64,000 bases of DNA from Streptomyces sp. NRRL S-37. GTDB lineage: Bacteria; Actinomycetota; Actinomycetes; Streptomycetales; Streptomycetaceae. The notes below the pieces were generated by a model. The model saw only the letters and a program-made list of their open reading frames with translations, made no database searches and had not been told where the DNA came from. Positions 16,168 to 24,595 of this stretch are shown in pieces. Position numbers and translations under genes: made by a program. The stretch is taken from contig NZ_JOIZ01000010.1 in NCBI RefSeq assembly GCF_000721605.1, positions 62,001-126,000 of the forward strand. The letters are read 5' to 3'. Every line of letters starts with the position of its first letter. Positions within the stretch are counted from its first letter, which is position 1.

Positions 16168-18203
16168 GAGCGCCTGGCCAGGGGGACGACGATGCTGTGG
16201 GCCCGGCCGCCGATCCACCCGTCGGCGTCCGGCGGGGGCGCTTCATGCAGGGTGGCGATGCCGAAGGGGTTGGCGTCCAGGTGCGCACGCAGGAGGTCCA
16301 GGTCGACGTCGCGGCTGAGGTCGAGGGGCAGCTGCTGGTCGTCCTCGGCGAGCAGAACCTGCTCCGGCACCCGGAACCGAGAGCGCCAGGCATGGAGGTG
16401 GTCCGCCCACTGCTGGATGGGGGCGGTGCGGGCGGGCAGCGTGCGGCTGCGGATCTTCCACCGGGCGGCGGTGAGGATGGTGCGCCGGTAGGTGAGGGCC
16501 GGGGTGAAGGGCAGGGTCCAGGCGGCGCCCCAGTCGAACCAGGTCACCTGAGGGGAGGCGGCTCGGCTGATCTCGCCGAGGAAGCGGGCCATCGGCGGGG
16601 TGTAGTTGTTCCACAGGAAGTTGATGGCGGTGGGGGCCAGCAGCTCCAGCGGCTTGCCCGTCGCCGTTTCCACCAGTTGGGGGCGGCCGTCCGCGAGGGT
16701 GACCGAGAGGTCGCGGGGGAAGAGGACGTGCGGAGCGGGGTGGCGGAATTCGCCGACGCTGACGACGCGGGGCAGGGCCTGGGGCGCGCGGGTGAGCAGG
16801 TCGGCCGACACACGCCCGGCGTGGAAGGAGAGCTGCGCGAGTTCCGCCTGCGGATCGACCGTGGGCAGGTTCGCGTACGCCGTCTCGGTGCCGGGGAACA
16901 GGTGCCAGAACCGGCCGGTCATCGATCCGGCCGAGCGGGAGACGGTCAACACGCGCAGCCGGAAGTCGCCCCGGTCCAAGGCCGGAACAGAGGGCGCGTG
17001 GACCTGCGCGGCCAGTTCGAGGTGGGGCGCCAAATCGTGAGGTTTGGCGCCGGCCGCTGCTTCCAGTTCCTCGATCATCGCCCCGGTCACCGCGACGGTG
17101 CGGCTGCCTTCGGCGGCGGCGGTGCCGGCCAGCTCCAGCAGCAGGCGGTCACGCCGGGACATCGGCCGAGGCGGTTCGCTCGCCGTCACGAATCCTGCAG
17201 GAAAGCCCACGCCCCGGTCGGGATCCGTGGCCACGTCCACCGGTATCGCGGTGTTTTCGCCGTAGCGCTCGGAGAACTGCTCGATCCACCGCCGCCAGGT
17301 CGGTGTCCCGGTCGGATGGGTGACCAGGCGGGCCAGAACGGTCGCCGCAGTCTCCACTTCGGTCAGCACCTGCTCGGGCAGCTGTACATCGGCGTCCAGC
17401 CGCAGGTCGCACGCGGTCCGCAGGTCGGCTGCCTGAGCGCGCGCCGCGGGCGGTAAGACGTCGGTGGGGTCGGCGACGGTGGCGGGCGCGCGCAGCGAGG
17501 AGCGCAGCACCCGCACCCGCAACAGTTCACCCAGCAGCCGGTCGCGCGCGGTGCCGCTCACGGCGGGGAACTCCGCGGCCAGCTTGTCGGACAACTGGCG
17601 GCATCCGATCGGCGATCGCGCCAGGTCGAGGACGAGACGCAGCGCGGAGCCCAGGGCGAGGCGGAACTCGGCGTCGCCCTCGGACGGCACGTGGATGTGC
17701 TGATCGCGCTGATAGATCAGGGTGTTGACGTAGACCTCGGCGTCGGCCATGCGCGCCGCGTCGCTCTCCCAGGCGCTGAGCACCTCATCGAGCCCGACCG
17801 GATCGGGGCGGACCACGGCCTGATGCTCGTCACCGATGCGGACAGACGTGGTCTGGTCGAAGCCGAGCGGGGCGACGCCGGCGAACAGGCCGTAAGGCGT
17901 GGAGCGGCGCGCGTAGCGGATCGCGTAGCGGGCGGTGGCCAGCGCCGCCCGGCGCATCCTGCGCACCTTCGGCGTGCGGCCATCGATGATGGCCTGCACC
18001 TGGGCCGCCAGGTGAGGGCTCGCCTGCGACACGGTCCGACGGAAGTCAGTGTCGGACCACACCGTGCTCAGCCACGCGCGCCACTCCTCCACAGGCGCCG
18101 TGGTCGCCGGCCAGGGCGGCATGGCGGGCTCGGTCGTGTGCACCGCGGCGCGCAGCATGGCCTGCCCCGCTCCCTCGTACAGGCTGGGCCGATGCCGTGT
18201 CAT
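16164..18203 (-). CDS. Lantibiotic dehydratase, glutamylation half (LanB N-terminal)
   Basis: A 679-aa protein with the Lant_dehydr_N architecture: early RTVSQASPHLA-like and RRSTPYGLFAGVAPLGF blocks (about residues 55-125) and a C-terminal region with HVLFPRDLSVTLADGRPQ. It uses glutamyl-tRNA to glutamylate Ser/Thr of the precursor (family knowledge). It lacks the C-terminal elimination domain found in full LanB enzymes, which is instead fused to the methyltransferase two genes on. The ATG at 18203 is preferred over 18218 because GGAG lies 7 nt upstream. A strong stem-loop precedes it. Confidence 0.88.
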   Translation of the reverse strand: MTRHRPSLYEGAGQAMLRAAVHTTEPAMPPWPATTAPVEEWRAWLSTVWSDTDFRRTVSQASPHLAAQVQAIIDGRTPKVRRMRRAALATARYAIRYARRSTPYGLFAGVAPLGFDQTTSVRIGDEHQAVVRPDPVGLDEVLSAWESDAARMADAEVYVNTLIYQRDQHIHVPSEGDAEFRLALGSALRLVLDLARSPIGCRQLSDKLAAEFPAVSGTARDRLLGELLRVRVLRSSLRAPATVADPTDVLPPAARAQAADLRTACDLRLDADVQLPEQVLTEVETAATVLARLVTHPTGTPTWRRWIEQFSERYGENTAIPVDVATDPDRGVGFPAGFVTASEPPRPMSRRDRLLLELAGTAAAEGSRTVAVTGAMIEELEAAAGAKPHDLAPHLELAAQVHAPSVPALDRGDFRLRVLTVSRSAGSMTGRFWHLFPGTETAYANLPTVDPQAELAQLSFHAGRVSADLLTRAPQALPRVVSVGEFRHPAPHVLFPRDLSVTLADGRPQLVETATGKPLELLAPTAINFLWNNYTPPMARFLGEISRAASPQVTWFDWGAAWTLPFTPALTYRRTILTAARWKIRSRTLPARTAPIQQWADHLHAWRSRFRVPEQVLLAEDDQQLPLDLSRDVDLDLLRAHLDANPFGIATLHEAPPPDADGWIGGRAHSIVVPLARRS

Positions 18204-18237
18204 CCGAGCTCTCCTCATCTTCTGCGTGGCGGGCGGG

Positions 18238-18290
18238 GCGGGCCGGCCGGGGAGAGCCCCGTCCGGCCCGCGTTGCCGGGATCTCCCGGC
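18238..18290 (-). terminator. Stem-loops between precursor and dehydratase genes
   Basis: Two inverted repeats follow the precursor stop. A 7-bp perfect stem GCCGGGA-TC-TCCCGGC lies at 18275-18290, abutting the stop codon. A 15-nt stem with one mismatch and an AGAG loop lies at 18238-18271. Such structures between lanA and lanB typically let most transcripts end after the precursor gene, giving excess precursor. No U-tract is present. Confidence 0.6.
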
Positions 18291-18479
18291 TTACGAGGTG
18301 GTGCAGGCGCTGGGGCAGGAGCTGCCGCAGGTGTCGCCCGTGCTGCACATCAGGACCGTCTCGGTCGCCGGCGTGCCCTCGATGAAGGTGATGTCGAGTC
18401 CGAACGGGTCGGCCTCGGTGGTGGTTGCCAGGTCCGACTGCACAGGGGCGGTCGGCCTCTCCGTCTGCACGGCGGTCAT
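18291..18479 (-). CDS. FxLD family lanthipeptide precursor
   Basis: A 62-aa peptide with the leader signature FGLD at 26-29 (context PFGLDITFIEG) that defines FxLD lanthipeptides. The C-terminal core contains Cys45, Cys51, Cys55 and Cys59 among Ser/Thr residues (S46, T47, T50, S53, S54, S57, T60-S62), enough for up to four (methyl)lanthionine rings. Translation starts at an ATG 6 nt after AGGAGG. It is followed by lanB, lanC and the elimination-methyltransferase gene. Asp49 in the core (STGDTC) is the only Asp there and so the obvious candidate for PCMT-type methylation (inference). The leader-cleavage point and protease are not evident. Confidence 0.93.
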   Translation of the reverse strand: MTAVQTERPTAPVQSDLATTTEADPFGLDITFIEGTPATETVLMCSTGDTCGSSCPSACTTS

Positions 18480-18609
18480 GCTTGCCTCCTAGTGGCGATG
18501 GGTGGTGCGGGATCCCGGGACCCGGTCGGGGCCCGGAGCTTGGTGCCAGACGGTGGCGGGCGAAGACACCGCCTGGGCCAGGACGTCTGGGAGTCGGTAT
18601 CTGGTGCCG

Positions 18610-19077
18610 TCAGGCTGCTGCGGGCCGTGCCTGCGAGTGGTTCTTCGCGGCCTTGTCCAGCACCCGGGTGAAATGCTCGGCGCGCTCGTCGCCCTCGGCT
18701 TCCTGCGCGCGGAGGTCGCCGAACCGGCGCCAGTATCGTCGGCAGACGTCGCTTTCCATGAGCTGCGCGGCGTACCACGGCAGGTGCCCGAAACGAACGA
18801 AGCCGAGGCGGTCGCGCAGGCTGAGCATGCAGATGAGCTGGTTGGCCTTCAACAGCTGCATGTACTCCTCGACGTCCATGCCCTCGGGCGTCCAGAGCTT
18901 GGTGAGATCGGGGGTGGTGGACATCTGGGCCAGCCAGTCGAGCTGGTTCCGGGCGAGGACCGCCTCGTTGCGCTCGGTCTGGTGGCGTGCGTCCTGCTTG
19001 AGCCGGGCGGCTCCGACCACGGCGGTGGTGAAGGCGACGGCGGTGCCTGCAGCGAGGACGGCCGTGGTGAGCTTCAT
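18610..19077 (-). CDS. DUF6082 family membrane-anchored protein
   Basis: A 155-aa protein with one N-terminal transmembrane segment (LTTAVLAAGTAVAFTTAVVG, 3-22) and a helical soluble domain. Its MSTTPDLTKLW ... ANQLICMLSLRDRL ... SDVCRRYWRRF pattern matches DUF6082 proteins. ATG at 19077 follows AAAGGA at about 10 nt. It directly precedes the lanthipeptide precursor gene; 18480-18609 between them is likely to hold the precursor promoter. A second DUF6082 gene is on the chromosome at 59740-60414. Function is unknown; immunity or membrane sensing is conceivable. Confidence 0.7.
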   Translation of the reverse strand: MKLTTAVLAAGTAVAFTTAVVGAARLKQDARHQTERNEAVLARNQLDWLAQMSTTPDLTKLWTPEGMDVEEYMQLLKANQLICMLSLRDRLGFVRFGHLPWYAAQLMESDVCRRYWRRFGDLRAQEAEGDERAEHFTRVLDKAAKNHSQARPAAA

Positions 19078-19150
19078 AGGGAACGGTCCTTTCTGAATGT
19101 GGAGTTGTGGACGAGCGTCCGGCTGGTGAGGTTTTCGGGGTTCCGCTTCT

Positions 19151-19726
19151 TCATGCGGCTCTTGCAAGCACGACGGCCGGGGCTTCTTCGGCATGACGAT
19201 CCGAGGTGTACCGGCGACGGACCGATTCCAGGGCGACAGCGATGGGCGGCAACCCGACGCCGGCCCTTCGCTCGTCCACTGATTCAGGCGCGCGCAGCGG
19301 GCACAGTTCGATGCCGTCGGCTCGAAGGAGGAGCTGGGTTCCGTACTCCTGCTGGTGCCTGTTGTTGATCAAAGCGCGGTCGTGCAGGTGCGCCCAGTGC
19401 TGGATGAGTGCATCGCCAGACTTGACCGCACGCTCCAAGAGGATGGCCGCGGCGCGTTGGAAGTCGGGTTCGTCGTCGCTGTGAAGAGCGATGCTCCAGG
19501 CGGCGCGGGCAGCAGCAGGGCCGACGAGGCGGTGGCCGGGCCACTCGTGTTCGCCCAGGATGCGGCGCAGCACCTTGGTGTTGGCGTGGTCGGCGTGTCG
19601 GCCTTGGCCGAGTTGGACGGCGTTGAGCTGATTGCGCAGTCGGCGGGCCCGGTGCGCGGCCGACGCCTGGGCGCGGGCGATCAGCTCGCGAGCAAGGTCG
19701 GGTCGCTGTGGTGCGGCGGTCGTCAC
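19151..19726 (-). CDS. DUF6624 family protein
   Basis: A 191-aa soluble helical protein. The segment ALIQHWAHLHDRALINNRHQ followed by a Gln/Tyr-Gly stretch and the C-terminal SVDERRAGVGLPPIA is characteristic of DUF6624. No catalytic motif is obvious. The GTG start at 19726 overlaps the GNAT stop (GTGA), so it is the third gene of a co-translated LuxR-GNAT-DUF6624 set. Function unknown. Confidence 0.7.
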   Translation of the reverse strand: MTTAAPQRPDLARELIARAQASAAHRARRLRNQLNAVQLGQGRHADHANTKVLRRILGEHEWPGHRLVGPAAARAAWSIALHSDDEPDFQRAAAILLERAVKSGDALIQHWAHLHDRALINNRHQQEYGTQLLLRADGIELCPLRAPESVDERRAGVGLPPIAVALESVRRRYTSDRHAEEAPAVVLARAA

Positions 19727-20373
19727 GCGCTGCCCCGATCGTCTGGGGCTGCCTTCGGCTCGTAGACCCGGCAGCCGATCAGTGCATGGAGTCCGGAGCG
19801 ATGCTCGGCAGCCAGTTCCAGGCGGGCGACTCGGTCACCCTCCCGTCCAGTGCCGGAGCCCTGTACGTCCCAGCCCATGTCGGTGAGCCGACGCAGCAGG
19901 GCGGCGGTGGGCTCGGCTTCGAGTCCGTGACGGGCCAGGGTCTCGGCCCGTACGAGGGGGAGGTCGAGTCGGACGGCGAAGTCGGATGCCCACAGGGTGA
20001 TCAGCCGGGTGATGTCGTCGGGCTGGTCGGGCAGGGTGTGGACGCAGTGCAGGTGGAGGCAGGGGCCCTCGCCCCATCCGAAGCGGGGGGCGCGCTCGGG
20101 GATCATGCAGGCCAGTAGTTTCCCGTCCTCGAACAGGCCGGCTGGCTTCTTCTGCGGGTTGCGGAAGAGTGCTGGGATGTCGGCTTGGGCGGGTACCGGG
20201 AGACCGCGCAGGGTGAGCCAGCGCTGCCGGTCCTGCACGAGGGCGGCGGCTTCCTCGCGTTCGGCGTCCGTGCGTAACGTGCGGACCTCGTATGCGGCGG
20301 CCAGGGGTGCCGGGGCGAACGACGCCGTAGCCGGTCGCTCCCCGCGGGCCAGGGGAGTCGGGGGCCGGTTCAC
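19723..20373 (-). CDS. GNAT-like acetyltransferase
   Basis: A 216-aa protein whose residues about 28-175 have the GNAT layout: a variable N-terminal helical pair, a beta strand with LFEDGKLLACM, and the helix-strand pair ending in GLEAEPTAALLRRLTDMGWD. The acetyl-CoA-binding Q/RxxGxG/A loop is weak, so assignment is tentative. GTG at 20373 overlaps the LuxR-type regulator stop; its own stop overlaps the DUF6624 start. Substrate unknown. Confidence 0.55.
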   Translation of the reverse strand: MNRPPTPLARGERPATASFAPAPLAAAYEVRTLRTDAEREEAAALVQDRQRWLTLRGLPVPAQADIPALFRNPQKKPAGLFEDGKLLACMIPERAPRFGWGEGPCLHLHCVHTLPDQPDDITRLITLWASDFAVRLDLPLVRAETLARHGLEAEPTAALLRRLTDMGWDVQGSGTGREGDRVARLELAAEHRSGLHALIGCRVYEPKAAPDDRGSA

Positions 20374-20864
20374 TGGTTCGCTCCGCTCCGCGTCGCGTGG
20401 GCCTGCTCGACTGTCAGCAGGTTCCAGCCATGGGCCAGGATTACCAGGTGGGTGGTGTCCTGTGCGCCCGTGTCGGTGAGGAGCTGGTCGAGTGCGGCGC
20501 GCAGGTCGGCCGGGGCGAGCTTGGCGGCGACGGAGATGTCGCGGGCGTCGCTGTGCTCGGCGACGGCTCGGAGCAGCAGCAGCTCGTCCAGGCTGAGCAT
20601 CGGTGCCGGCCTGTCGGCCGTGGGCGGGGCCACCTGCTGGTCGGCGAACAGGCGGTGCACGATCACCGGGGGCTTGCAGCGGGGCGGGCAGTGGAGGCTC
20701 TCGCGGATGTCGCGGACGTACTGTCGGACGGTCACGATCGACAGTCCGGTCTGCGCGGCGATCTCCTTCGGCGTGAGCCCATTGGCCAGGTGTCGGGCGA
20801 CGCGCTGCAGGGTCGGCGTCAGGGGTGTGATCGGTGCGTGGGCCGTCGTCACGGGCGGGGTCAC
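20370..20864 (-). CDS. LuxR-type HTH regulator
   Basis: A 164-aa protein with an N-terminal GerE/LuxR-like helix-turn-helix (LTPTLQRVARHLANGLTPKE followed by IAAQTGLSIVTVRQYVRDI, about residues 14-52) and a C-terminal helical domain of unknown ligand. Unusually, the HTH is N-terminal and no receiver domain is present. The GTG at 20864 has GAGGAAGAG upstream. It heads a coupled trio with the GNAT and DUF6624 genes. A role in controlling the lanthipeptide genes is plausible from position only. Confidence 0.7.
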   Translation of the reverse strand: MTPPVTTAHAPITPLTPTLQRVARHLANGLTPKEIAAQTGLSIVTVRQYVRDIRESLHCPPRCKPPVIVHRLFADQQVAPPTADRPAPMLSLDELLLLRAVAEHSDARDISVAAKLAPADLRAALDQLLTDTGAQDTTHLVILAHGWNLLTVEQAHATRSGANQ

Positions 20865-20990
20865 GGTGTCTCTTCCTCGGCTGGGTGGATGGTCACTGGG
20901 AGGGGTGCCGCCGGTCCCCGCGGGGGACGGGGCCGGCGGCACGGGCCCGTGCGCGGCGGTGGGGATTCACGGGGTGCCGCGCACAGGGGC

Positions 20991-22244
20991 TCATGCGGCC
21001 GTGGGGCCGGGTCGTGCCCAGGCGGCTTCGGCGGCGAAGCGTTCGGACCACTGGATGTGGTCCTCGTCGAAGGCAGCGTCGGCCAGGCGTATGCGCTGGA
21101 CTTCACCGGTTCCGGCCGGTGGGTAGGTGTGCTGGATGTCGCGCCACAGGCGCTGGAGGACGTAGTCGCGGTCGAGGGCATGAGCGCCGTGCAGTTCCAT
21201 GGCGTCCTGGGCCGACTGCATCGCCCACAGGTGCCCGAGGTATTTCGAGTTGATCAGGTCCGCGTCGCAGGGCAGGCCCTGGTCGAGGAGGTGCACGGAC
21301 TGGTAGGCGAGTATCCGGCCGGCGCGCAGCCGGGCCTCCATGCCGCCGATGCGGTCCCGCAGGACGGGCAGGTCGGACAGGGCGCCCCGGTAGCGGGGAC
21401 GGGTCTTGAGCCGCGTGGTGGTGGTGTCCATGACCGCTTCGTGGATGCCGAGGCTGACGGCGGCCAGGTTGGGGCGGCCGTAGAGGATGCTGCTGCTCTG
21501 TGCCACGGCCAGGCCCTGGCCGACTTCGCCGACCACGTTGTCGTCGGGGACGCGGACGTGGTCGAGGTCGAGTCGGCCGGCGGAGAAGCCGTGCAGGCCG
21601 AGGCCGGCACGGTGGTCGGGGACGGAAAGCCCGGGGCGGTCGGCTTCGACCATGAACGCGGTCAGTGCCTGGGAGGTGCTCACGCCGGCCGCGGCGGTGC
21701 GGGCGACGACGAGGTGGGCCCCCGCGATGTGGCAGTTGCCGATGTGGATCTTGCTGCCGGTGATCACCCACTCGTTGCCGACGCGTTCGGCGGTGGTTTC
21801 GATGCCGCCGATGTGTCCGCCGGCGAGCGGTTCGGTCACGGCGATCGACAGCAGCAGGGAACCGTCCGCGACCCGGGGCAGCCAACGGCTCTTCTGCTCG
21901 TAGGTAGCGAAGTGCAGCAGGGCACCCACGGGGATCAAGGTGGCCTGCAGGATGACCGCGGCAGCCGCCGAGACCCGCGCGATGCGGTGGACCAGGACAG
22001 TCTTGGCCACGTGTCCGGCGCCCAACCCGCCGAAGACCGCCGGGACGGTGACAGCGAACCAGCCCCGCGTGGCCATCAGTTCGGCGACCTTGCGCTCCAC
22101 CCTGCCCGGAGCGGCCTCCATCCGCACGGCGCGCGGTGCGACGTACTCGGCCGCGAAGGCGTCCGCCTCCTGCCACAGCAGTTCGTGGCGGGTGGTGAGG
22201 TAGGGACGCAGCGCCGGTGGCGGTTTGGTGGGTGTGGCGGACAT
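20991..22244 (-). CDS. Acyl-CoA dehydrogenase family flavoprotein
   Basis: A 417-aa protein with full acyl-CoA dehydrogenase architecture: an N-terminal helical domain, a middle beta domain with AVTEPLAGGHIGGIETTAER (about 138-157) and GNEWVITGSKIHIGN, and a C-terminal four-helix domain with AMELHGAHALDRDYVLQRLW. It should bind FAD. The start at 22244 follows GGGAGAGGGAG. Acyl-CoA dehydrogenase-like enzymes in peptide loci can oxidise carrier-bound or amine substrates; no carrier protein is encoded nearby, so the substrate is open. It lies 83 bp downstream of the GAF gene and may be co-transcribed with the conservon. Confidence 0.82.
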   Translation of the reverse strand: MSATPTKPPPALRPYLTTRHELLWQEADAFAAEYVAPRAVRMEAAPGRVERKVAELMATRGWFAVTVPAVFGGLGAGHVAKTVLVHRIARVSAAAAVILQATLIPVGALLHFATYEQKSRWLPRVADGSLLLSIAVTEPLAGGHIGGIETTAERVGNEWVITGSKIHIGNCHIAGAHLVVARTAAAGVSTSQALTAFMVEADRPGLSVPDHRAGLGLHGFSAGRLDLDHVRVPDDNVVGEVGQGLAVAQSSSILYGRPNLAAVSLGIHEAVMDTTTTRLKTRPRYRGALSDLPVLRDRIGGMEARLRAGRILAYQSVHLLDQGLPCDADLINSKYLGHLWAMQSAQDAMELHGAHALDRDYVLQRLWRDIQHTYPPAGTGEVQRIRLADAAFDEDHIQWSERFAAEAAWARPGPTAA

Positions 22245-22327
22245 GGTCTCCCTCTCCCTGGGTGAAGGTCGCAACATGGAGCGGCCGGGGATCGCCTACG
22301 GCTCCCGGGTGGGGGGTGTGGAACGGC

Positions 22328-22966
22328 CTAGCGGACGGGCGCGCGGGCGATGTGGTCCATCACCTGGGTGCCGGCGTTGATGACGATGTCCCGCAGACGG
22401 CGGGCCTCGCTCAGGGGCCGCTTCTCCGGGTCGATGACGCACACCGTGCCCAGCACGGTGCCGCTGTCGTGGATGAGCGGTGCGCCGAAGTATGAGCGGA
22501 TTCCGACCGCGTCGACCACCGCGTTGCCGCTGAAGCGCGGACTGGCGTGCACGTCGTGCAGCGGCAAAGCCTTTCGGCGGGTCATGACCTCCGGGCACCA
22601 GCCGTGGTCGCGGCTCATGGTGCGGCCGACGATGACGTACCCGCTGTCCGCAGGCGGCTGGTGCAGCCCGACGAAGGTCTGCTCCTCCAGGAAAAAATTG
22701 ATGAATCCGTACAGGAACCCGGCCTGCTCAGCCATGTCGCGGGCCAGGTCGTCGAAGTCCTCGTTGGCCACGGTGGGAACGCCCAGCCGTGCGAGCAGCT
22801 CGTAGCGCTGCGCCAGCTCCGCTTGTTGGGCCGGCTGGCTGGTGAGGACGGTGGCGGGCGGGGTGAACGGGGCGCGGGTGGCGTCCCGCATGTCGCGTCG
22901 CGGCAAGGACCGTGCGGGCGGGGTGGCCTGCGGCGTGCGGTAGGGGTCGCTGGGGTGCTGTGACAT
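22328..22966 (-). CDS. GAF domain protein of the conservon operon
   Basis: A 212-aa protein with a single GAF domain at about 55-205 (VANEDFDDLARDMAEQAG, ... SYFGAPLIHDSGTVLGTVCVID). GAF domains bind small ligands or sense redox state. There is no output domain. The ATG at 22966 overlaps the last base of the cvnD stop (TGATG), so it is co-translated with the conservon and probably feeds it or replaces the cytochrome P450 that follows some conservons. Confidence 0.8.
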   Translation of the reverse strand: MSQHPSDPYRTPQATPPARSLPRRDMRDATRAPFTPPATVLTSQPAQQAELAQRYELLARLGVPTVANEDFDDLARDMAEQAGFLYGFINFFLEEQTFVGLHQPPADSGYVIVGRTMSRDHGWCPEVMTRRKALPLHDVHASPRFSGNAVVDAVGIRSYFGAPLIHDSGTVLGTVCVIDPEKRPLSEARRLRDIVINAGTQVMDHIARAPVR

Positions 22967-23637
22967 CAGGCGTCCTGGAGGGTGGTGGAAGGGGCGTGAC
23001 CAGCGCGGCTGGTGGTGGCGGCGTTGTTCACGGCGTGGTCGACGAGGGTCAGCAGGACGCCGACGACGTGGTTCGGGTCGCGGGCGTCGCAGGTGACCAC
23101 CGGTACGGAGGCGGGGAGTTCGAGGGCGGTGCGGACCTGCTCGGGGTGGTAGCGGTGCGCGCCGTCGAACTGGTTGACGGCGACGACGAAGGGCAGGCCG
23201 ATGTCTTCGAAGAAGCTGACCGGGGTGAAGCTGCTCTCCAGACGGCGGGTGTCGACCAGGACGACCGCGCCGACGGCGCCGCGGGCCAGGTCGTACCAGA
23301 GGTTGACGAACCGGTCCTGGCCGGGCGTGCCGAACAGGAACAGCTCCAGGGGCGTCGGCGCGTCGGGCAGGCTCAGGCGGCCGAAGTCGAAGGCGACCGT
23401 GGTGGTCTGCTTCGCCTCGATGCCCGCCAGGCTGTCCACGTCCGTGCTCGCCTCGGTCAGGTACTCCTCTGTGCTCAGTGGCGTGATCTCACTGACGGCG
23501 CCCACGGCGGTGGTCTTGCCCGCGCCGAAGCCCCCGGCGATGACGATCTTCAGCACCGTCGGAGCAGCGGCCCGCGGGTGAGGCGAACTGCGCAGCACCG
23601 CGGCCGGGTCATCCGGCCTGGGGATAGGCGACGGCAT
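22966..23637 (-). CDS. cvnD: Conservon GTPase CvnD
   Basis: A 223-aa small GTPase of the conservon type with P-loop GGFGAGKTT near 35-43, switch-region TEEYLTEAST and the G3-like FGTPGQDRF. CvnD proteins partner with CvnA-C in a signalling complex at the membrane, a bacterial analogue of G-protein-coupled systems (family knowledge). The ATG at 23637 overlaps the end of cvnC by 29 bp. Four cvn genes lie in canonical order. Confidence 0.9.
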   Translation of the reverse strand: MPSPIPRPDDPAAVLRSSPHPRAAAPTVLKIVIAGGFGAGKTTAVGAVSEITPLSTEEYLTEASTDVDSLAGIEAKQTTTVAFDFGRLSLPDAPTPLELFLFGTPGQDRFVNLWYDLARGAVGAVVLVDTRRLESSFTPVSFFEDIGLPFVVAVNQFDGAHRYHPEQVRTALELPASVPVVTCDARDPNHVVGVLLTLVDHAVNNAATTSRAGHAPSTTLQDA

Positions 23638-24016
23638 CAGGCCACTTCCTCTTCAAGCCCGCTGAAAGGGCTGCCAGCAGTTGGGTAGACGGACCGGAAC
23701 CTGCACCGGTATCGGCATAGGACTGGGTCAGGGGGACGACCAGGGCGTCGGCGTCCAGGAGGTCGGAGACGAGGATCTTGACGGCGGTGACGGGACGGCC
23801 AAGGCGGCCCGCCAGTTCGACCACCGACCGCCGGCGCTCCCGGCACAGGGCGAGAATCTCCGCGCACTCCTCGGCCTGCGTCGGGCCGGGCCTTCTCAGC
23901 CCGGCCTCCAGCACGGTTTCCAGACCGAGCAGGTGCCGCGGCTTGGTACGCCCGCGCGTCAGGGTGTAGGTCCGCACGAACGCCGACTCCTCGGCCGCGC
24001 GACCGTACGTGGTCAC
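23609..24016 (-). CDS. cvnC: Conservon DUF742 protein CvnC
   Basis: A 135-aa DUF742 protein with the family pattern of SFVRTYTLTRGRT-like N-terminus, ETVLEAGL, and a winged-helix-like SVVELAGRLGRPVTAVKILV ending LLDADALVV. It starts with GTG at 24016, overlapping the cvnB stop by 4 nt. It probably links the sensor/roadblock pair to the GTPase. Confidence 0.9.
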   Translation of the reverse strand: MTTYGRAAEESAFVRTYTLTRGRTKPRHLLGLETVLEAGLRRPGPTQAEECAEILALCRERRRSVVELAGRLGRPVTAVKILVSDLLDADALVVPLTQSYADTGAGSGPSTQLLAALSAGLKRKWPDAVAYPQAG

Positions 24017-24528
24017 CGGACCTCTCCGCCCGTGCCGACACGGACGGGGATCAGCATGTACGGGGCGAACTTCTGGACCAGGCGCCCCATCTCGAACCCG
24101 ACGGTGCCCGCATCGGCGTCCCTGGCGGCGATGACGGCGAGGATCGTGTCCACCTCACCGCGTTCGTTGCCGGGGTGGTTGTCGAAGGCCGCGCTGCGCC
24201 CGGCGCTCTGGACGAAGAACAGGCAGTCGTCTCGCTCGATGATGACCTGCCGGGCCGGCCTCTTCTTCCTGCTGGGGCCGGTGATGTTCGCCGCGAGGGA
24301 GGCCACCCCGCTGAAGGCGGCCGACAGTTCGTCCGCCCAGTCCTTGTCGACGTCGCTGTCCAGCAGCCGCAGTCCGTCGCGCGAGATCAGGACGGCGTGC
24401 GTGACGCCCGGCGTCTCGGAGGCGAACTGACGCAGCAGCCAGACCATGCTGTCCCGCTGTCCGCTTGTGGTCGTCGCGGATGCGGGCGTGCCGCCGGTCA
24501 CGTTGCTCATCGCGGGGTGGGTGCTCAT
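24013..24528 (-). CDS. cvnB: Conservon roadblock/LC7 protein CvnB
   Basis: A 171-aa protein with a roadblock/LC7 domain (MVWLLRQFASETPGVTHAVL through AAFSGVASLAANI, about 28-83). Roadblock proteins regulate small GTPases, here CvnD. The ATG at 24528 has GGAG 8 nt upstream; 67 bp separate it from cvnA. Confidence 0.9.
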   Translation of the reverse strand: MSTHPAMSNVTGGTPASATTTSGQRDSMVWLLRQFASETPGVTHAVLISRDGLRLLDSDVDKDWADELSAAFSGVASLAANITGPSRKKRPARQVIIERDDCLFFVQSAGRSAAFDNHPGNERGEVDTILAVIAARDADAGTVGFEMGRLVQKFAPYMLIPVRVGTGGEVR

Positions 24529-24595
24529 AGGAATCGCTCCAGAAGGGGGAAGGGCCAGCGGATGTACCGGGCCACCGGGAACGCGGAAGGACGAG

